DNA from: Anaerococcus porci
Lineage (GTDB): Bacteria; Bacillota; Clostridia; Tissierellales; Peptoniphilaceae
NCBI RefSeq assembly: GCF_009696575.1
Contig: NZ_VULQ01000002.1
Span: forward strand, 186,001-250,000
Direction of reading: 5' to 3'
DNA length: 64,000 nt
Below the pieces are notes generated by a model. That model was not told the DNA's origin, did no database searches, and saw nothing but the letters and a program-made list of their open reading frames with translations. Below are positions 23,674 to 33,025 of this stretch, in pieces (the first letter of the stretch is position 1; every line of letters starts with the position of its first letter). A program made the translations under genes and the position numbers.

Positions 23674-25506
23674 CTAACTTTTAATATCATTTAATTTAGG
23701 AGAATTTTTTAAATTTAACCTATTTTCATTTTGGTATTCGCTTATTTCTTTTATAAATATATCCCCATATTGGATAAGTTTTTTTTCTCCTACTCCTTTT
23801 ACTCTTAAAAAATCCTCATCATTTTGTGGCTTTATTTTTGCCATATCTATTAAGGATGCATCAGAGAAGATTATAAATGGGGGTATATTTCTTTTTTTGG
23901 ATAAATTTAATCTGAGTTTTTTAAGCCTATTAAAGAGGGATAAATCATAATTACTATAATTTGTGGAATATTTTATTTTTGACTTATCCTCTTTTATGTT
24001 TTTAATAAATATATTTTTCTTGTCAAACAAGACCTCTTTAGACTTTTCAGTAAGTTTTAAAATAGGAAATTCAAGTCCTGATACCCTTATATACCCATCT
24101 GCAACTAGAACACCTATTAAATCTTTGATATATTTTTTTGATGAATCTTTCATAATTGCAAAGGTTGATATCTTATCTAAGCCTTTTTCTTTAGATATTT
24201 GACTTCTAGATCCTTTAAGACAGTCAACTACAGTAGTCATTCCATATCTTTGATCTAGCCTATATATACAAGATAGGATTTTTTGACTGTCTATAGTTAC
24301 ATCTAATTTTTCATAAGTGTCTAAGCAATTTGAACAATTATTACATGAATCTTCTGCATCCTGACCAAAATAATTTAGGATGTACTTCCTTAAACACATA
24401 TTTGTATTGACATAGGAAATTATACTTTGTAGTTTGTTAAGCTTTACAAACTGATACTCTTTATTTTGTGATTGTGATATAAGATACTTATTAACTATTA
24501 TATCTTGTCCAGAATAAAGTAGAATTGCATCAGACTTTTCCCCATCTCTTCCAGCTCTACCAGCTTCTTGGTAGTAAGACTCCATATCTTTTGGCATATT
24601 CATATGTATAACATATCTTACATCTGACTTATCAATACCCATACCAAAAGCATTTGTTGCTACTATTATATTCTTCCTATCATATAAAAAGTCCTCTTGG
24701 TTATTTTTTCTTTCATTTTCACTAAGACCTGCATGATATCTTGTTACCCTATATCCTTTATTTTTAAGTTTCATATAGGTCTTATCAACTCTTTTCCTAG
24801 TAGATGCATAAATTATTCCAGATAAATCAGCCTTGTCTTTTAAGTAATTTTCTAAAAATTTTAGTTTATCATTAGGTTTTTTCACTTCAAATAGTATATT
24901 TTCTCTATCAAATCCTGTGATTTTTACAAAGGGGTCTTTAAGTTTTAAATTTTCAATTATATCATCCCTTACATTTTTGGTAGCTGTAGCAGTAAATGCT
25001 GTAATTTGAAGATTTCCTCCAAGTTGATCATAAATTTTAGGAATGAGTTTATATGATGGTCTAAAATCATGTCCCCACTGTGATATACAATGGGCTTCAT
25101 CACAAGCTATAAAAGATATATTACATTGTTTAATAAACGAGATAAAAAAATCATTTTCTAATCTTTCTGGAGATATATATAAGATTTTTAATTCTCCATT
25201 TTTAATTTTCCTTAGGGTATTTCTATAATCCTCTATATCAAGACTTGAATTTATTAATCCTGCCTTTATACCATTTTCAACTAAAGAATCAACTTGATCT
25301 TTCATAAGTGAAATCAAGGGGCTTATAACTAAGGCTAATCCTTCCATCATTAAAGCTGGTAGTTGATAGCATATTGACTTACCACCTCCTGTTGGAAGTA
25401 CCCCTAGACAATCTTTCCCATTCAAGATATTTCTTATAAGCTCTTCTTGTCCCTTTCTAAAAGAGTCATATCCAAAATACTTTTTTAAATTTTCTAAAAT
25501 ATCCAT
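23674..25506 (-). CDS. recQ: ATP-dependent DNA helicase RecQ
   Basis: 610 residues. Superfamily 2 helicase core with LPTGGGKSICYQLP (motif I), ACDEAHCISQWGHDFRPSY (motif II and aromatic-rich loop), TATAT, and QEAGRAGRDG (motif VI). Then the zinc-binding RecQ-Ct region (CLRKYIL...CNNCSNC), a winged helix, and a C-terminal HRDC domain (about 520-595, RVKGVGEKKLIQYG). It unwinds DNA 3'-5' in recombination repair. Complete and of normal length; start ATG with GGTGGAG upstream. Confidence 0.95.
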   Translation of the reverse strand: MDILENLKKYFGYDSFRKGQEELIRNILNGKDCLGVLPTGGGKSICYQLPALMMEGLALVISPLISLMKDQVDSLVENGIKAGLINSSLDIEDYRNTLRKIKNGELKILYISPERLENDFFISFIKQCNISFIACDEAHCISQWGHDFRPSYKLIPKIYDQLGGNLQITAFTATATKNVRDDIIENLKLKDPFVKITGFDRENILFEVKKPNDKLKFLENYLKDKADLSGIIYASTRKRVDKTYMKLKNKGYRVTRYHAGLSENERKNNQEDFLYDRKNIIVATNAFGMGIDKSDVRYVIHMNMPKDMESYYQEAGRAGRDGEKSDAILLYSGQDIIVNKYLISQSQNKEYQFVKLNKLQSIISYVNTNMCLRKYILNYFGQDAEDSCNNCSNCLDTYEKLDVTIDSQKILSCIYRLDQRYGMTTVVDCLKGSRSQISKEKGLDKISTFAIMKDSSKKYIKDLIGVLVADGYIRVSGLEFPILKLTEKSKEVLFDKKNIFIKNIKEDKSKIKYSTNYSNYDLSLFNRLKKLRLNLSKKRNIPPFIIFSDASLIDMAKIKPQNDEDFLRVKGVGEKKLIQYGDIFIKEISEYQNENRLNLKNSPKLNDIKS

Positions 25507-25549
25507 TCTCCACCTTTTCTTAGGTAAAAAAAATAATTAAGCATAAAAC

Positions 25550-26599
25550 TTAATTATTTTCTTTATTATCATTATTTTCCACATTTTTATCTTTTTCATC
25601 TTTATTAATAGGACTATTAATTTCTGATTTATCAACTGGAGTCTCAAAGTTTTCGTCACTATTATTTGACTTAGGGGATGTGAAATATTCTTCATCTTCT
25701 ATTTTATCTCCCTCACCTTTGTTAAACAATATATCTCCCACCTTAGTTGTTAAATCTATTGTCTTGTCTTTCTTATTATCTAAGACATACCCATCTAATA
25801 TATTTCTATAAGATACATTCCCGATAACAAAATTTCCTATATTAAGTTTTGCCTTTATATTAAATGATTCAATAGGATCTTTTGTCTTTATTATTATATC
25901 TCCGTTATCAGATGTGAAACTTTCATTGCTTAAAAGCTTAGAATCTTCTAGTCTTATATTTCCAATAGATGTTTTAAATAACGTATCTTTAAGTTCAGAC
26001 TCTTTCACTAATATAGAACCTACATTATTTGTGACTGAACCTACAAGTTTAGAATTTTCAAAACTTATATTACCACTTTCAAGTTTGAGATCCATGTCAT
26101 TTACATTTAAAGATGATATCTTAATATCGCCTGCTCCTACACTGCCACTTAACTTTTCTATAGTACTATCTTTAGGTAGAAATATCCTGACTATTTGGAT
26201 TTTATTTTTCATATAAAGTTCTTTTCCCTTTATATTTGAAGAAATTATTAATTTTCCATCCTTAAAGTTTACATCTACTTCATAAGACGAATCACCCTTG
26301 TATAAATTTGTATATTCAACATAAGGATTTGTTGAAGATTCCTCTATCCTTACATCACAAGTCTTAAGGTCAAATTGGATTTCTTTGATATCATTTAAGT
26401 CTACTCTCATGATTTTTGATGAATTATAAGAGTTTTCGCTTATCTCATCAGAAGACTTTTCTGAGCCTCGTGAAAAATTTATATTCCTAGTTAAAAAAAA
26501 TATTAAGGCTAGTATAAGTAAGGCAAATAAGCCCAAGCCAATTTGCTTTTTATCTAATTTGAATTTATTTTTTTCTTTTTTATTCTCTTTACTCATCAC
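25550..26599 (-). CDS. membrane-anchored DUF4097-type beta-repeat protein
   Basis: 349 residues. A charged N-terminus, one membrane segment (about 22-40, GLGLFALLILALIFFL), then an extracytoplasmic domain of repeated beta strands (LSGSVGAGDIKISSL, DLKLESGNISFENS, NVGSILVKES, TSIGNIRLEDS). This spacing, a G-[DN]-I every ~20 residues, is the DUF4097 beta-solenoid often seen in envelope-stress proteins. The last 60 residues are Asp/Glu/Asn/Lys-rich and probably disordered. It overlaps truA by 11 nt. Role unknown. Confidence 0.75.
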   Translation of the reverse strand: MMSKENKKEKNKFKLDKKQIGLGLFALLILALIFFLTRNINFSRGSEKSSDEISENSYNSSKIMRVDLNDIKEIQFDLKTCDVRIEESSTNPYVEYTNLYKGDSSYEVDVNFKDGKLIISSNIKGKELYMKNKIQIVRIFLPKDSTIEKLSGSVGAGDIKISSLNVNDMDLKLESGNISFENSKLVGSVTNNVGSILVKESELKDTLFKTSIGNIRLEDSKLLSNESFTSDNGDIIIKTKDPIESFNIKAKLNIGNFVIGNVSYRNILDGYVLDNKKDKTIDLTTKVGDILFNKGEGDKIEDEEYFTSPKSNNSDENFETPVDKSEINSPINKDEKDKNVENNDNKENN

Positions 26600-27359
26600 T
26601 GTCTCCTATCAAAAACTTATAGTCTATATTATCAAGGTACAAGCCTCCTGCCTTCAGAGTAGGATTAGCTCTTTTAGTATTTTCTTCATTAAAATAATTT
26701 TTAAAATCTTCTAAGCTTATTTTACCTCGAGAAAGCTCAATTAAACTACCTGCCATAATCCTAACTTGATTATGAAGAAAACTTTCACCTATAAAAAATA
26801 AATATAGCTTATTATTTTCTACTCTAAAGTAGCAATCTTTAATAGTTCTAACTGTATTTATTGTATCATTTTTTTCATTAATACAAAATGCTTTAAAATC
26901 GTGTTCACCCTTTAATATTAAAAGTCCTTTTTCTAATAAAGAAAAATTAAGTTTATAAGTTATATTTTCCATATAATTTCTATAAATAGGATGAAGAACT
27001 TTTTCAAGTGATATCACATATTTATAGGTTTTAGTCTTTACAGAGAATCTTGCATGGAAATTTTTATCTACCTTTCTTGATGATAGGACCAGAATATCAT
27101 CTGGTAAGAATTTTTTTAAGTGGAAGTGAAACTTATCTGCCTGGATATCTGTGGCAGTTAAAAAATTTACATACATTAAATTTGCATGGACTCCACTATC
27201 AGTTCTACCTGCAGCAATTATCCTATTTTTTTCACCTGTTACGTTTCTTACTGCAATTTCTAGGCACTCTTGTATAGTTCTTTTGTTTTCTTGAATTTGA
27301 AATCCAGAAAAATTTGTTCCATCATATTGGATGCTTAGTAAAATATTTTGTATAGACAT
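26589..27359 (-). CDS. truA: tRNA pseudouridine(38-40) synthase
   Basis: 256 residues, complete TruA. Catalytic Asp lies in AAGRTDSGVHA; other conserved blocks are QYDGTNFSGFQ, FHARFSV and FLHNQVRIMAGSLIEL. It modifies U38-U40 of tRNA anticodon arms. It follows ecfT by one base, the ecfA1-ecfA2-ecfT-truA order common in Firmicutes. The usual rplM-rpsI do not follow. Confidence 0.95.
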   Translation of the reverse strand: MSIQNILLSIQYDGTNFSGFQIQENKRTIQECLEIAVRNVTGEKNRIIAAGRTDSGVHANLMYVNFLTATDIQADKFHFHLKKFLPDDILVLSSRKVDKNFHARFSVKTKTYKYVISLEKVLHPIYRNYMENITYKLNFSLLEKGLLILKGEHDFKAFCINEKNDTINTVRTIKDCYFRVENNKLYLFFIGESFLHNQVRIMAGSLIELSRGKISLEDFKNYFNEENTKRANPTLKAGGLYLDNIDYKFLIGDSDE

Positions 27360-27360
27360 A

Positions 27361-28155
27361 TTATATGAAATATATAGCTATTACAATAGCACAAAATACT
27401 ATAAAAGAAATAAGAACTACATAATCTATATTTGACATTTTGATTTCATTTAGTCTAGTTCGCCTTCGTCCTATTCTATATAATCTTGCCTCCATAGCAG
27501 TTGCAAGATCATCACTTCTTTTGAAAGAATTTATAAATAATGGAACTAAAAGAGGAATCATATTCTTTGCCCTATTTACTATATTTCCACTTTCAAAGTC
27601 AGCTCCTCTTGCCATTTGTGCCATTTTTATTCTTTGAGCTTCCTCAAAAAGAGTTGGAATAAATCTTAAAGAAATAGAAACCATCATAGCAAGCTCTCCA
27701 GCTGGAAAACCAAATCTTTTTAAAGGTCCAAATAACTTTTCAAGTCCATCAGTTAATTCCATAGGACTTGTAGTAAATGTCAGTACTGATGTGGATACAA
27801 CAATCATTATAATCCTTATAAACATAAATACTGTTTTATAAAGACCTTCATATGTTGCTGTTAAAGAAAATATTGTAAAAAGCTCTTTTCCTTCTGTTGT
27901 AAATAAATTAATAAGTCCAGTTATAAGTAGTATCCAAATCAAAGGTTTAATACTTTTTACAAGAGATTTTACAGGTATTTTTCCAACCCAAATCATTAAA
28001 GCTAGAATAATTACAAATGGAATGTATCCAATAAAGTCTTCTACAAAAAATATTGTTATTATAAATAATAATGAACAAACAAGCTTAACTCTTGGATCAA
28101 GTCTATGAATAAAGGTATCATATGGTAGGTATTGACCTATTGCTATGTTATTCAT
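27361..28155 (-). CDS. ecfT: energy-coupling factor transporter transmembrane protein
   Basis: 264 residues from the ATG at 28155, chosen because GGAGG lies 6 nt upstream; a 10-codon longer reading lacks this. The start overlaps the ecfA2 stop by 8 nt. Five to six membrane segments and the two cytoplasmic coupling-helix motifs MARGAD and MEARLYRIG that contact the ATPases. It joins EcfA1/A2 to vitamin- or metal-specific S components encoded elsewhere. Confidence 0.92.
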   Translation of the reverse strand: MNNIAIGQYLPYDTFIHRLDPRVKLVCSLLFIITIFFVEDFIGYIPFVIILALMIWVGKIPVKSLVKSIKPLIWILLITGLINLFTTEGKELFTIFSLTATYEGLYKTVFMFIRIIMIVVSTSVLTFTTSPMELTDGLEKLFGPLKRFGFPAGELAMMVSISLRFIPTLFEEAQRIKMAQMARGADFESGNIVNRAKNMIPLLVPLFINSFKRSDDLATAMEARLYRIGRRRTRLNEIKMSNIDYVVLISFIVFCAIVIAIYFI

Positions 28156-29005
28156 TTTTTGCCTCCAAATATCTTTTAAGCTCAATTACTGCATCATCTA
28201 CAGTATATATATCATCTCTAACATTTGCACCATTTTTTCTAAGAGCTTTCATAAATTTTGATACTTGTGGTATATCAAGGCCTATTGATAATAAATCTGT
28301 CTCTGTAAATGTTTCATAGGTTGACTTATCTGAAAATACTTTTCCCTTATTCATTACAATAACCCTATCCACATACTTTGCCACATCCTCCATTGAATGA
28401 GAAACTAAAACAATTGTAAGCTCTGGATCATTGTTATAAAGCTTTAAAATCTCTTCGAATATATCATCTCTTCCTTTAGGATCAAGTCCTGCTGTTAGTT
28501 CATCTAGGACTAATACTTTAGGATTCATTGATATAATACCACTTACAGCAACTCTTCTTTGCTGACCTCCTGAAAGTTCAAATGGAGATTTCTCACTTAT
28601 TTTTTCAAAATCAAGACCTACAGCTTCCATAGATGATTTTACTCTCTTATCTATTTCTTTATCATCTAGTCCCATATTTCTAGGACCAAATCCTATATCC
28701 TTTGCTACAGTTTCTTCAAATAATTGATTTTCAGGATATTGAAAAACTAGTCCTACCTTAAATCTAATATCTCTTCTTTTATTTTTTTCCTTTGTATTTA
28801 CTCCATCTACAATAACATCACCCTTACTTGGGATTAAAAGTCCATTTAAAAGTTGAACAAGGGTTGATTTTCCTGAACCTGTTTGACCAATAAGACCTAT
28901 GATTTCATGTTTTTTTATGGTTAAATTTATATTTTTTAAGGCATAAGATGGATTTTTAGTATCTTCATTGTAGATATAGTCAACATTATTTAGTTCTATA
29001 TTCAT
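28148..29005 (-). CDS. ecfA2: energy-coupling factor ATPase A2
   Basis: 285 residues. Walker A GQTGSGKST, signature LSGGQQRRVAV, Walker B VLVLDELTAGLD, switch VSHSMEDV. The Q-loop QYPENQLFEETV is typical of ECF ATPases. C-terminal ~45 residues form the dimerisation tail. Overlaps ecfA1 by 4 nt and ecfT by 8 nt. Confidence 0.93.
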   Translation of the reverse strand: MNIELNNVDYIYNEDTKNPSYALKNINLTIKKHEIIGLIGQTGSGKSTLVQLLNGLLIPSKGDVIVDGVNTKEKNKRRDIRFKVGLVFQYPENQLFEETVAKDIGFGPRNMGLDDKEIDKRVKSSMEAVGLDFEKISEKSPFELSGGQQRRVAVSGIISMNPKVLVLDELTAGLDPKGRDDIFEEILKLYNNDPELTIVLVSHSMEDVAKYVDRVIVMNKGKVFSDKSTYETFTETDLLSIGLDIPQVSKFMKALRKNGANVRDDIYTVDDAVIELKRYLEAKNE

Positions 29006-29829
29006 ATTAACTCCAAAAATTCTTCTATATTTAAAGGTAATTTATCAAATCTATAGCCATCTTTCCTAAGTTTAAAAGCAATTTCTGTAACTTGAGGGAC
29101 TGTAAGTCCTAAAGCTTTCATTTCATCAACTTTAGAAAACACTTCTCTAGCACTTCCTTCAAGAGCCTTTCTACCTTCATTTAAAACTATTATCCTATCA
29201 GCCATAGCTGCCTCTTCCATGTAATGGGTAATATGAACTACAGTTTTATTCATATCCTTATTTAAAGTCTTTATTATATTCATTACATCAGCCCTACCTT
29301 GTGGATCAAGCATAGCTGTTGGCTCATCAAATATTATACAATCAGATAACATGGCGATTACACCTGCTATAGAAACTCTTTGCTTTTGACCTCCAGAAAG
29401 CTCTGATGGTGATTTTTTAACATAATCTTCCATACCAACAAGCTTTATAGCCTCGTCTACTCTTTCTCTTAGCTTTGGATTTTCAACTTGTAGATTCTCA
29501 GGTCCAAAGGCAACTTCTTGTTCTACAGTTGTTGCAACCATTTGATTATCAGGATTTTGAAATACCATAGAGCATTTTTCTCTTATATCCCAAATTTTAT
29601 CCTCATCCTTTGTATTCATACCTGCTATCCATATATCACCACTTGTAGGAAATATTTGTCCATTTAAAAGTTTTGCAAGGGTTGATTTCCCAGATCCATT
29701 GTGACCAAGAATTGCAACAAATTCCCCATCATTAATCTCAAGTGATAAACTCTTCAGAGCATGAGTATATTCAATATTTTCATCAGATTCATTTTTATAA
29801 GAAAAATTTAAATTTTCAATCTTTATCAA
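29002..29829 (-). CDS. ecfA1: energy-coupling factor ATPase A1
   Basis: 275 residues. Walker A GHNGSGKST, Q-loop FQNPDNQMVATTV, signature LSGGQKQRVSI, Walker B IIFDEPTAMLD, switch ITHYMEEA. First gene of the ecfA1-ecfA2-ecfT-truA cluster. GGAAG-type binding site before the ATG. A terminator of the preceding L,D-transpeptidase gene lies upstream. Confidence 0.93.
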   Translation of the reverse strand: MIKIENLNFSYKNESDENIEYTHALKSLSLEINDGEFVAILGHNGSGKSTLAKLLNGQIFPTSGDIWIAGMNTKDEDKIWDIREKCSMVFQNPDNQMVATTVEQEVAFGPENLQVENPKLRERVDEAIKLVGMEDYVKKSPSELSGGQKQRVSIAGVIAMLSDCIIFDEPTAMLDPQGRADVMNIIKTLNKDMNKTVVHITHYMEEAAMADRIIVLNEGRKALEGSAREVFSKVDEMKALGLTVPQVTEIAFKLRKDGYRFDKLPLNIEEFLELI

Positions 29830-29867
29830 TTTTTCTTCCTTTCACTTATATATTCTTATATAAAGAT

Positions 29868-29899
29868 AAAAAGTGACTATCATTAAGATAGCACTTTTT
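29868..29899 (-). terminator. terminator of the L,D-transpeptidase gene
   Basis: On the minus strand AAAAAGTGCTATC, TTAAT loop, GATAGTCACTTTTT then ATCTTT, directly after the stop codon. One mismatch in the stem. Confidence 0.75.
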
Positions 29900-29905
29900 A
29901 AATCC

Positions 29906-31330
29906 TTAATATGCCATTTGTGGCGAATATGAAGTAGATGATTCATATACTACTACCGGTGTATTTACATCTACTAGTTCAAATAATTTTTGTGCTTGTG
30001 ATGGTGGCATATTTAAGCAACCATGAGAACCATTATTTTGATAAATATTACCTCCAAAGGCTCCTCTCCATGGGGCATCGTGGAATCCTTCACCATCCCA
30101 ACCAATAGGCATCCAATATTCAACTGGGGTCTCATATTTTGACCCATCAAAATCTGTACCCTTAAGTGTTGATTTTCTTTCTTTTGATAGAATTGAACCT
30201 ACACCTACATTAGTTAGAGCATTTTCTGATAACCTTCCTGTAACTATATCAGTTGATAATAATAATTCGCCATCTCTGTAATACCACATATGCTGTCTAG
30301 AAAGATCAACTTCTACATAGGTATTTCCTAAATCTGTTCCATCCTCAAGTCTTTTTAATCCATACCTTTCATAAACTGGCTCAATTTCTTGGCTTTTCCT
30401 TTGGTTAAAAGCATCATAAAGGGAATTTATAGTTTCATCTATATTAAGTTTGAATCCATAAACTCCAGGATTTACAGTGATTTCTCCTATATCTGTTGCC
30501 TTAAACTTTCTATTTCTTCCATAGGTATTAGTTTCTTCGGCCATATTCTCTACATAAGAATATACTTTTTCATAATTAAGGCTTAGCTTTCCATCCTTAT
30601 CCTCAATCATGCCAGCAAGAGTTTCTCCCTCAATTTTCTTATCAAAACCATTAATATTAAATTTAAAACTCAAAGCCAAAACTTCGTTTGCATCTTTTAA
30701 TTCTTTTTTAATATTAGAATCATTTGCAAGCCTTTTAGGTCTATTATAAAAAGAATCATCAAGTTTTATGTTTGCATTTCTAGTTTGTAAGGCGTCTACC
30801 ACTGCACTTTTTAGCTTATTATAATCAATTTCATTTCCTAAAACTTCTTTTTTTAATATGAATTTTTGACCATCATATGCTATTTCTGCATCTTTTGGTT
30901 TGGTTATATTGTTCATAAGCTCTGATGATTTAATTATTTCTTCAAGTTTATTATCATCATAATTTATATTATAATCAAATTTATAATTTTCTTTAGTAAA
31001 AAAACTTATAGGCCACTTTAAGGGATTTTGATCAAGACTTGCTTCCTTAGGAATATTAGCTTTATAATCTACATCTTGGGATTTAAAGTTTAATTTTCTT
31101 TCGTCTTCTCCCTCAATATTAATTTCAAAATCATCAACTGAATCTCCTACTACAGTATCTTTTGAAGCAAAAGATACATTTTTACCGTTAACATAAGTAT
31201 TTGGTAGGGTAATAAAATTAAATATTACTCCTCCTATAATATATATTCCAAGTACAATAAGAGCAAAAACTAAGATTTTATGTCTTATACTTGTCTTTTT
31301 ATCTTCATTTGTGATAATAAGCACCTCCAA
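29906..31330 (-). CDS. L,D-transpeptidase with PG-binding region
   Basis: 474 residues as read. N-terminal membrane anchor (about 19-40), two four-helix PG_binding_4-like segments (about 70-340), and a C-terminal YkuD catalytic domain with NGSHGCLNMP, in which Cys is the nucleophile and His the partner. It cross-links peptidoglycan (3-3) or tethers wall polymers outside the membrane. The start is uncertain: the TTG at 31330 overlaps the only good Shine-Dalgarno (GGAGG, 31328-31324). The next in-frame codon at normal spacing is ATT at 31318, a rare initiator. Catalytic and anchor regions do not depend on this choice. Confidence 0.88.
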   Translation of the reverse strand: MEVLIITNEDKKTSIRHKILVFALIVLGIYIIGGVIFNFITLPNTYVNGKNVSFASKDTVVGDSVDDFEINIEGEDERKLNFKSQDVDYKANIPKEASLDQNPLKWPISFFTKENYKFDYNINYDDNKLEEIIKSSELMNNITKPKDAEIAYDGQKFILKKEVLGNEIDYNKLKSAVVDALQTRNANIKLDDSFYNRPKRLANDSNIKKELKDANEVLALSFKFNINGFDKKIEGETLAGMIEDKDGKLSLNYEKVYSYVENMAEETNTYGRNRKFKATDIGEITVNPGVYGFKLNIDETINSLYDAFNQRKSQEIEPVYERYGLKRLEDGTDLGNTYVEVDLSRQHMWYYRDGELLLSTDIVTGRLSENALTNVGVGSILSKERKSTLKGTDFDGSKYETPVEYWMPIGWDGEGFHDAPWRGAFGGNIYQNNGSHGCLNMPPSQAQKLFELVDVNTPVVVYESSTSYSPQMAY

Positions 31331-31373
31331 TTATTGCTGTATTTATAGTACCCTTAAATTTACATTTTTCTAT

Positions 31374-32498
31374 TTAAATCTGGGCTTTTTTTCCAAAATA
31401 TTGATAAAGATCTACTTTTTGACCTCCATTATATAGTTTTCTCTTCTTTGATAGTCTTTTTTTTATATTTTTGTCAATATTCTTATCTGATGAAATAATA
31501 AACAAAGACCAAGTAGAAAGTTTTTTAAACTTATTATTTATAAGATTATTTACTTCTTTTGTATCAAACCTTGAAAGTCTTTCTCCATAGGGTGGATTTG
31601 ATATAAAGATTCCATAATTATCCCTCAGATTAATATCTTTAAAGTTATTATTTATAAATGTTATATCTTCTTCAACTCCAGCATTTAAGGCATTAATTTT
31701 AGAAAGCTCTATTGCTCTTTTTGAAATATCAGACCCTAAAATATTGAGCTTTTTAGAAAAATCTATTCGCTCATATGCTTCCTTTTTTATTTTTTCAAAT
31801 TCTTCAGTATTAAAAAATAGGTACTTAGTAAAATCAAAATTCCTATCTATTCCAGGAAGTATTCCTCTTTCTTTCCTTGCAGCCTCTATTAGAATAGTTC
31901 CAGATCCACAAAATCCATCCACTAGAAACCTATCATATTTATAAAATGAAAGATCAACTAAGGCCGCTGCAAGATTTTCTCTTAAAGGTGCCTTAACAGA
32001 ATCTTCTCTATAGCCCCTCTTATGAAGTCCATCTCCAGATGTATCAAAACATACTGATACCACATTTTTTTCAATCATTAGTTCAATTTTTACCCTAGCG
32101 TTTGTCTTTTTGAAAGTTCCTATTTTATACTTTCTTCGTAAAGATTCAATCACAGCTTTTTCCCCTATTGATTGAATAGATGGTATTGAATGAAGTTTTG
32201 ACTTAAATGTTCTTGCATTGACCATAAAATTATCATCTTCTCTTATATAATCAAACCAATCAATAGCCTTCATTTTTTCAAAAAGTTCATCAAAAGTTTT
32301 TGCCTCAAAAGATTTTATTTCTAAATAGACTCTATCAGCCTCTCTTAATGATAGGTTAAGATATGCCATATCCTTTAGACTTCCGTTTATAGTTAGCATT
32401 CCATTATCTACTTTTATATTTTTGAAATTTTCCTCTTGTAATTGTCTTTTAACCAAACTTTCAAGTCCAAAGCTTGTTGTAATTAAAATTTTTTCCAT
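31374..32498 (-). CDS. THUMP-domain rRNA (guanine-N2) methyltransferase, RlmL/YpsC type
   Basis: 374 residues. N-terminal ferredoxin-like and THUMP region (about 1-155), then a Rossmann methyltransferase with VDGFCGSGTILIEAA (SAM loop) and the catalytic SNPPYGERL motif near residue 305. The architecture equals YpsC/the N-terminal half of RlmL, which methylates 23S rRNA G2445. It stands alone; no RlmK half is fused. ATG start. Confidence 0.88.
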   Translation of the reverse strand: MEKILITTSFGLESLVKRQLQEENFKNIKVDNGMLTINGSLKDMAYLNLSLREADRVYLEIKSFEAKTFDELFEKMKAIDWFDYIREDDNFMVNARTFKSKLHSIPSIQSIGEKAVIESLRRKYKIGTFKKTNARVKIELMIEKNVVSVCFDTSGDGLHKRGYREDSVKAPLRENLAAALVDLSFYKYDRFLVDGFCGSGTILIEAARKERGILPGIDRNFDFTKYLFFNTEEFEKIKKEAYERIDFSKKLNILGSDISKRAIELSKINALNAGVEEDITFINNNFKDINLRDNYGIFISNPPYGERLSRFDTKEVNNLINNKFKKLSTWSLFIISSDKNIDKNIKKRLSKKRKLYNGGQKVDLYQYFGKKAQI

Positions 32499-32613
32499 AA
32501 TAAGTTTATTATATCAAATAAGAGCTCATTTTAAAAAGAAATTAAAACTAATGTTAATTTTCATAAAAATAGGGTAATAATAAAAATGTAGATAAAAACT
32601 TTAGGAGGAATAA

Positions 32614-32973
32614 ATGTTATTAACACAAACAGTACAATCAGGTGATTGGAAAAACGAAAAACACGTACCAGAATTAGAATACAAAGAACTAGATGAAGGT
32701 AAATATGAAGTTTCTGCTGCTGTAGGAACAGAAATTGAACACCCTAATACACTAGAGCACCATATAGTTTGGATAAAAGTATTTTTCATTCCAGAAGGTA
32801 GCAAGTTACCTATAGAAGTAGCAGATTATAATTTCTCAGCTCATGGTGAATCCGAAGTTTACTCAGTACCAAAGGCAGTAGGTGAATTTAAATCCGAGAA
32901 AAAAGGTACACTTTTTGCACTAAGCTATTGCAACATTCATGGTTTATGGGAAAACTCATTAGAAATTAAATAA
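32614..32973 (+). CDS. superoxide reductase (neelaredoxin type)
   Basis: 119 residues, a one-domain class II superoxide reductase that reduces superoxide to H2O2 at a mononuclear iron. Ligands are present in order: His in EKHVP (with the gate Lys), His in EIEHP, His in EHHIVW, and Cys and His in SYCNIHGLW. There is no desulforedoxin domain. TAGGAGGA precedes the ATG. Monocistronic. Electrons would normally come from rubredoxin; the only rubredoxin-like domain in this window has lost its cysteines. Confidence 0.93.
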   Translation: MLLTQTVQSGDWKNEKHVPELEYKELDEGKYEVSAAVGTEIEHPNTLEHHIVWIKVFFIPEGSKLPIEVADYNFSAHGESEVYSVPKAVGEFKSEKKGTLFALSYCNIHGLWENSLEIK

Positions 32974-32985
32974 GTGAATTTTACA

Positions 32986-33010
32986 AAAGACCTGGCGATG
33001 CCAGGTCTTT
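32986..33010. terminator. bidirectional terminator
   Basis: AAAGACCTGGC (32986-32996), loop ATG-type, GCCAGGTCTTT (33000-33010), with A/T runs on both sides. Serves the convergent superoxide reductase and DegV genes. Confidence 0.85.
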
Positions 33011-33025
33011 ATTTATTACTATTAA

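Noticed and set aside
32601-32804. 67-codon minus-strand frame
   Set aside because: Antisense to the superoxide reductase gene, whose ligands are all present.
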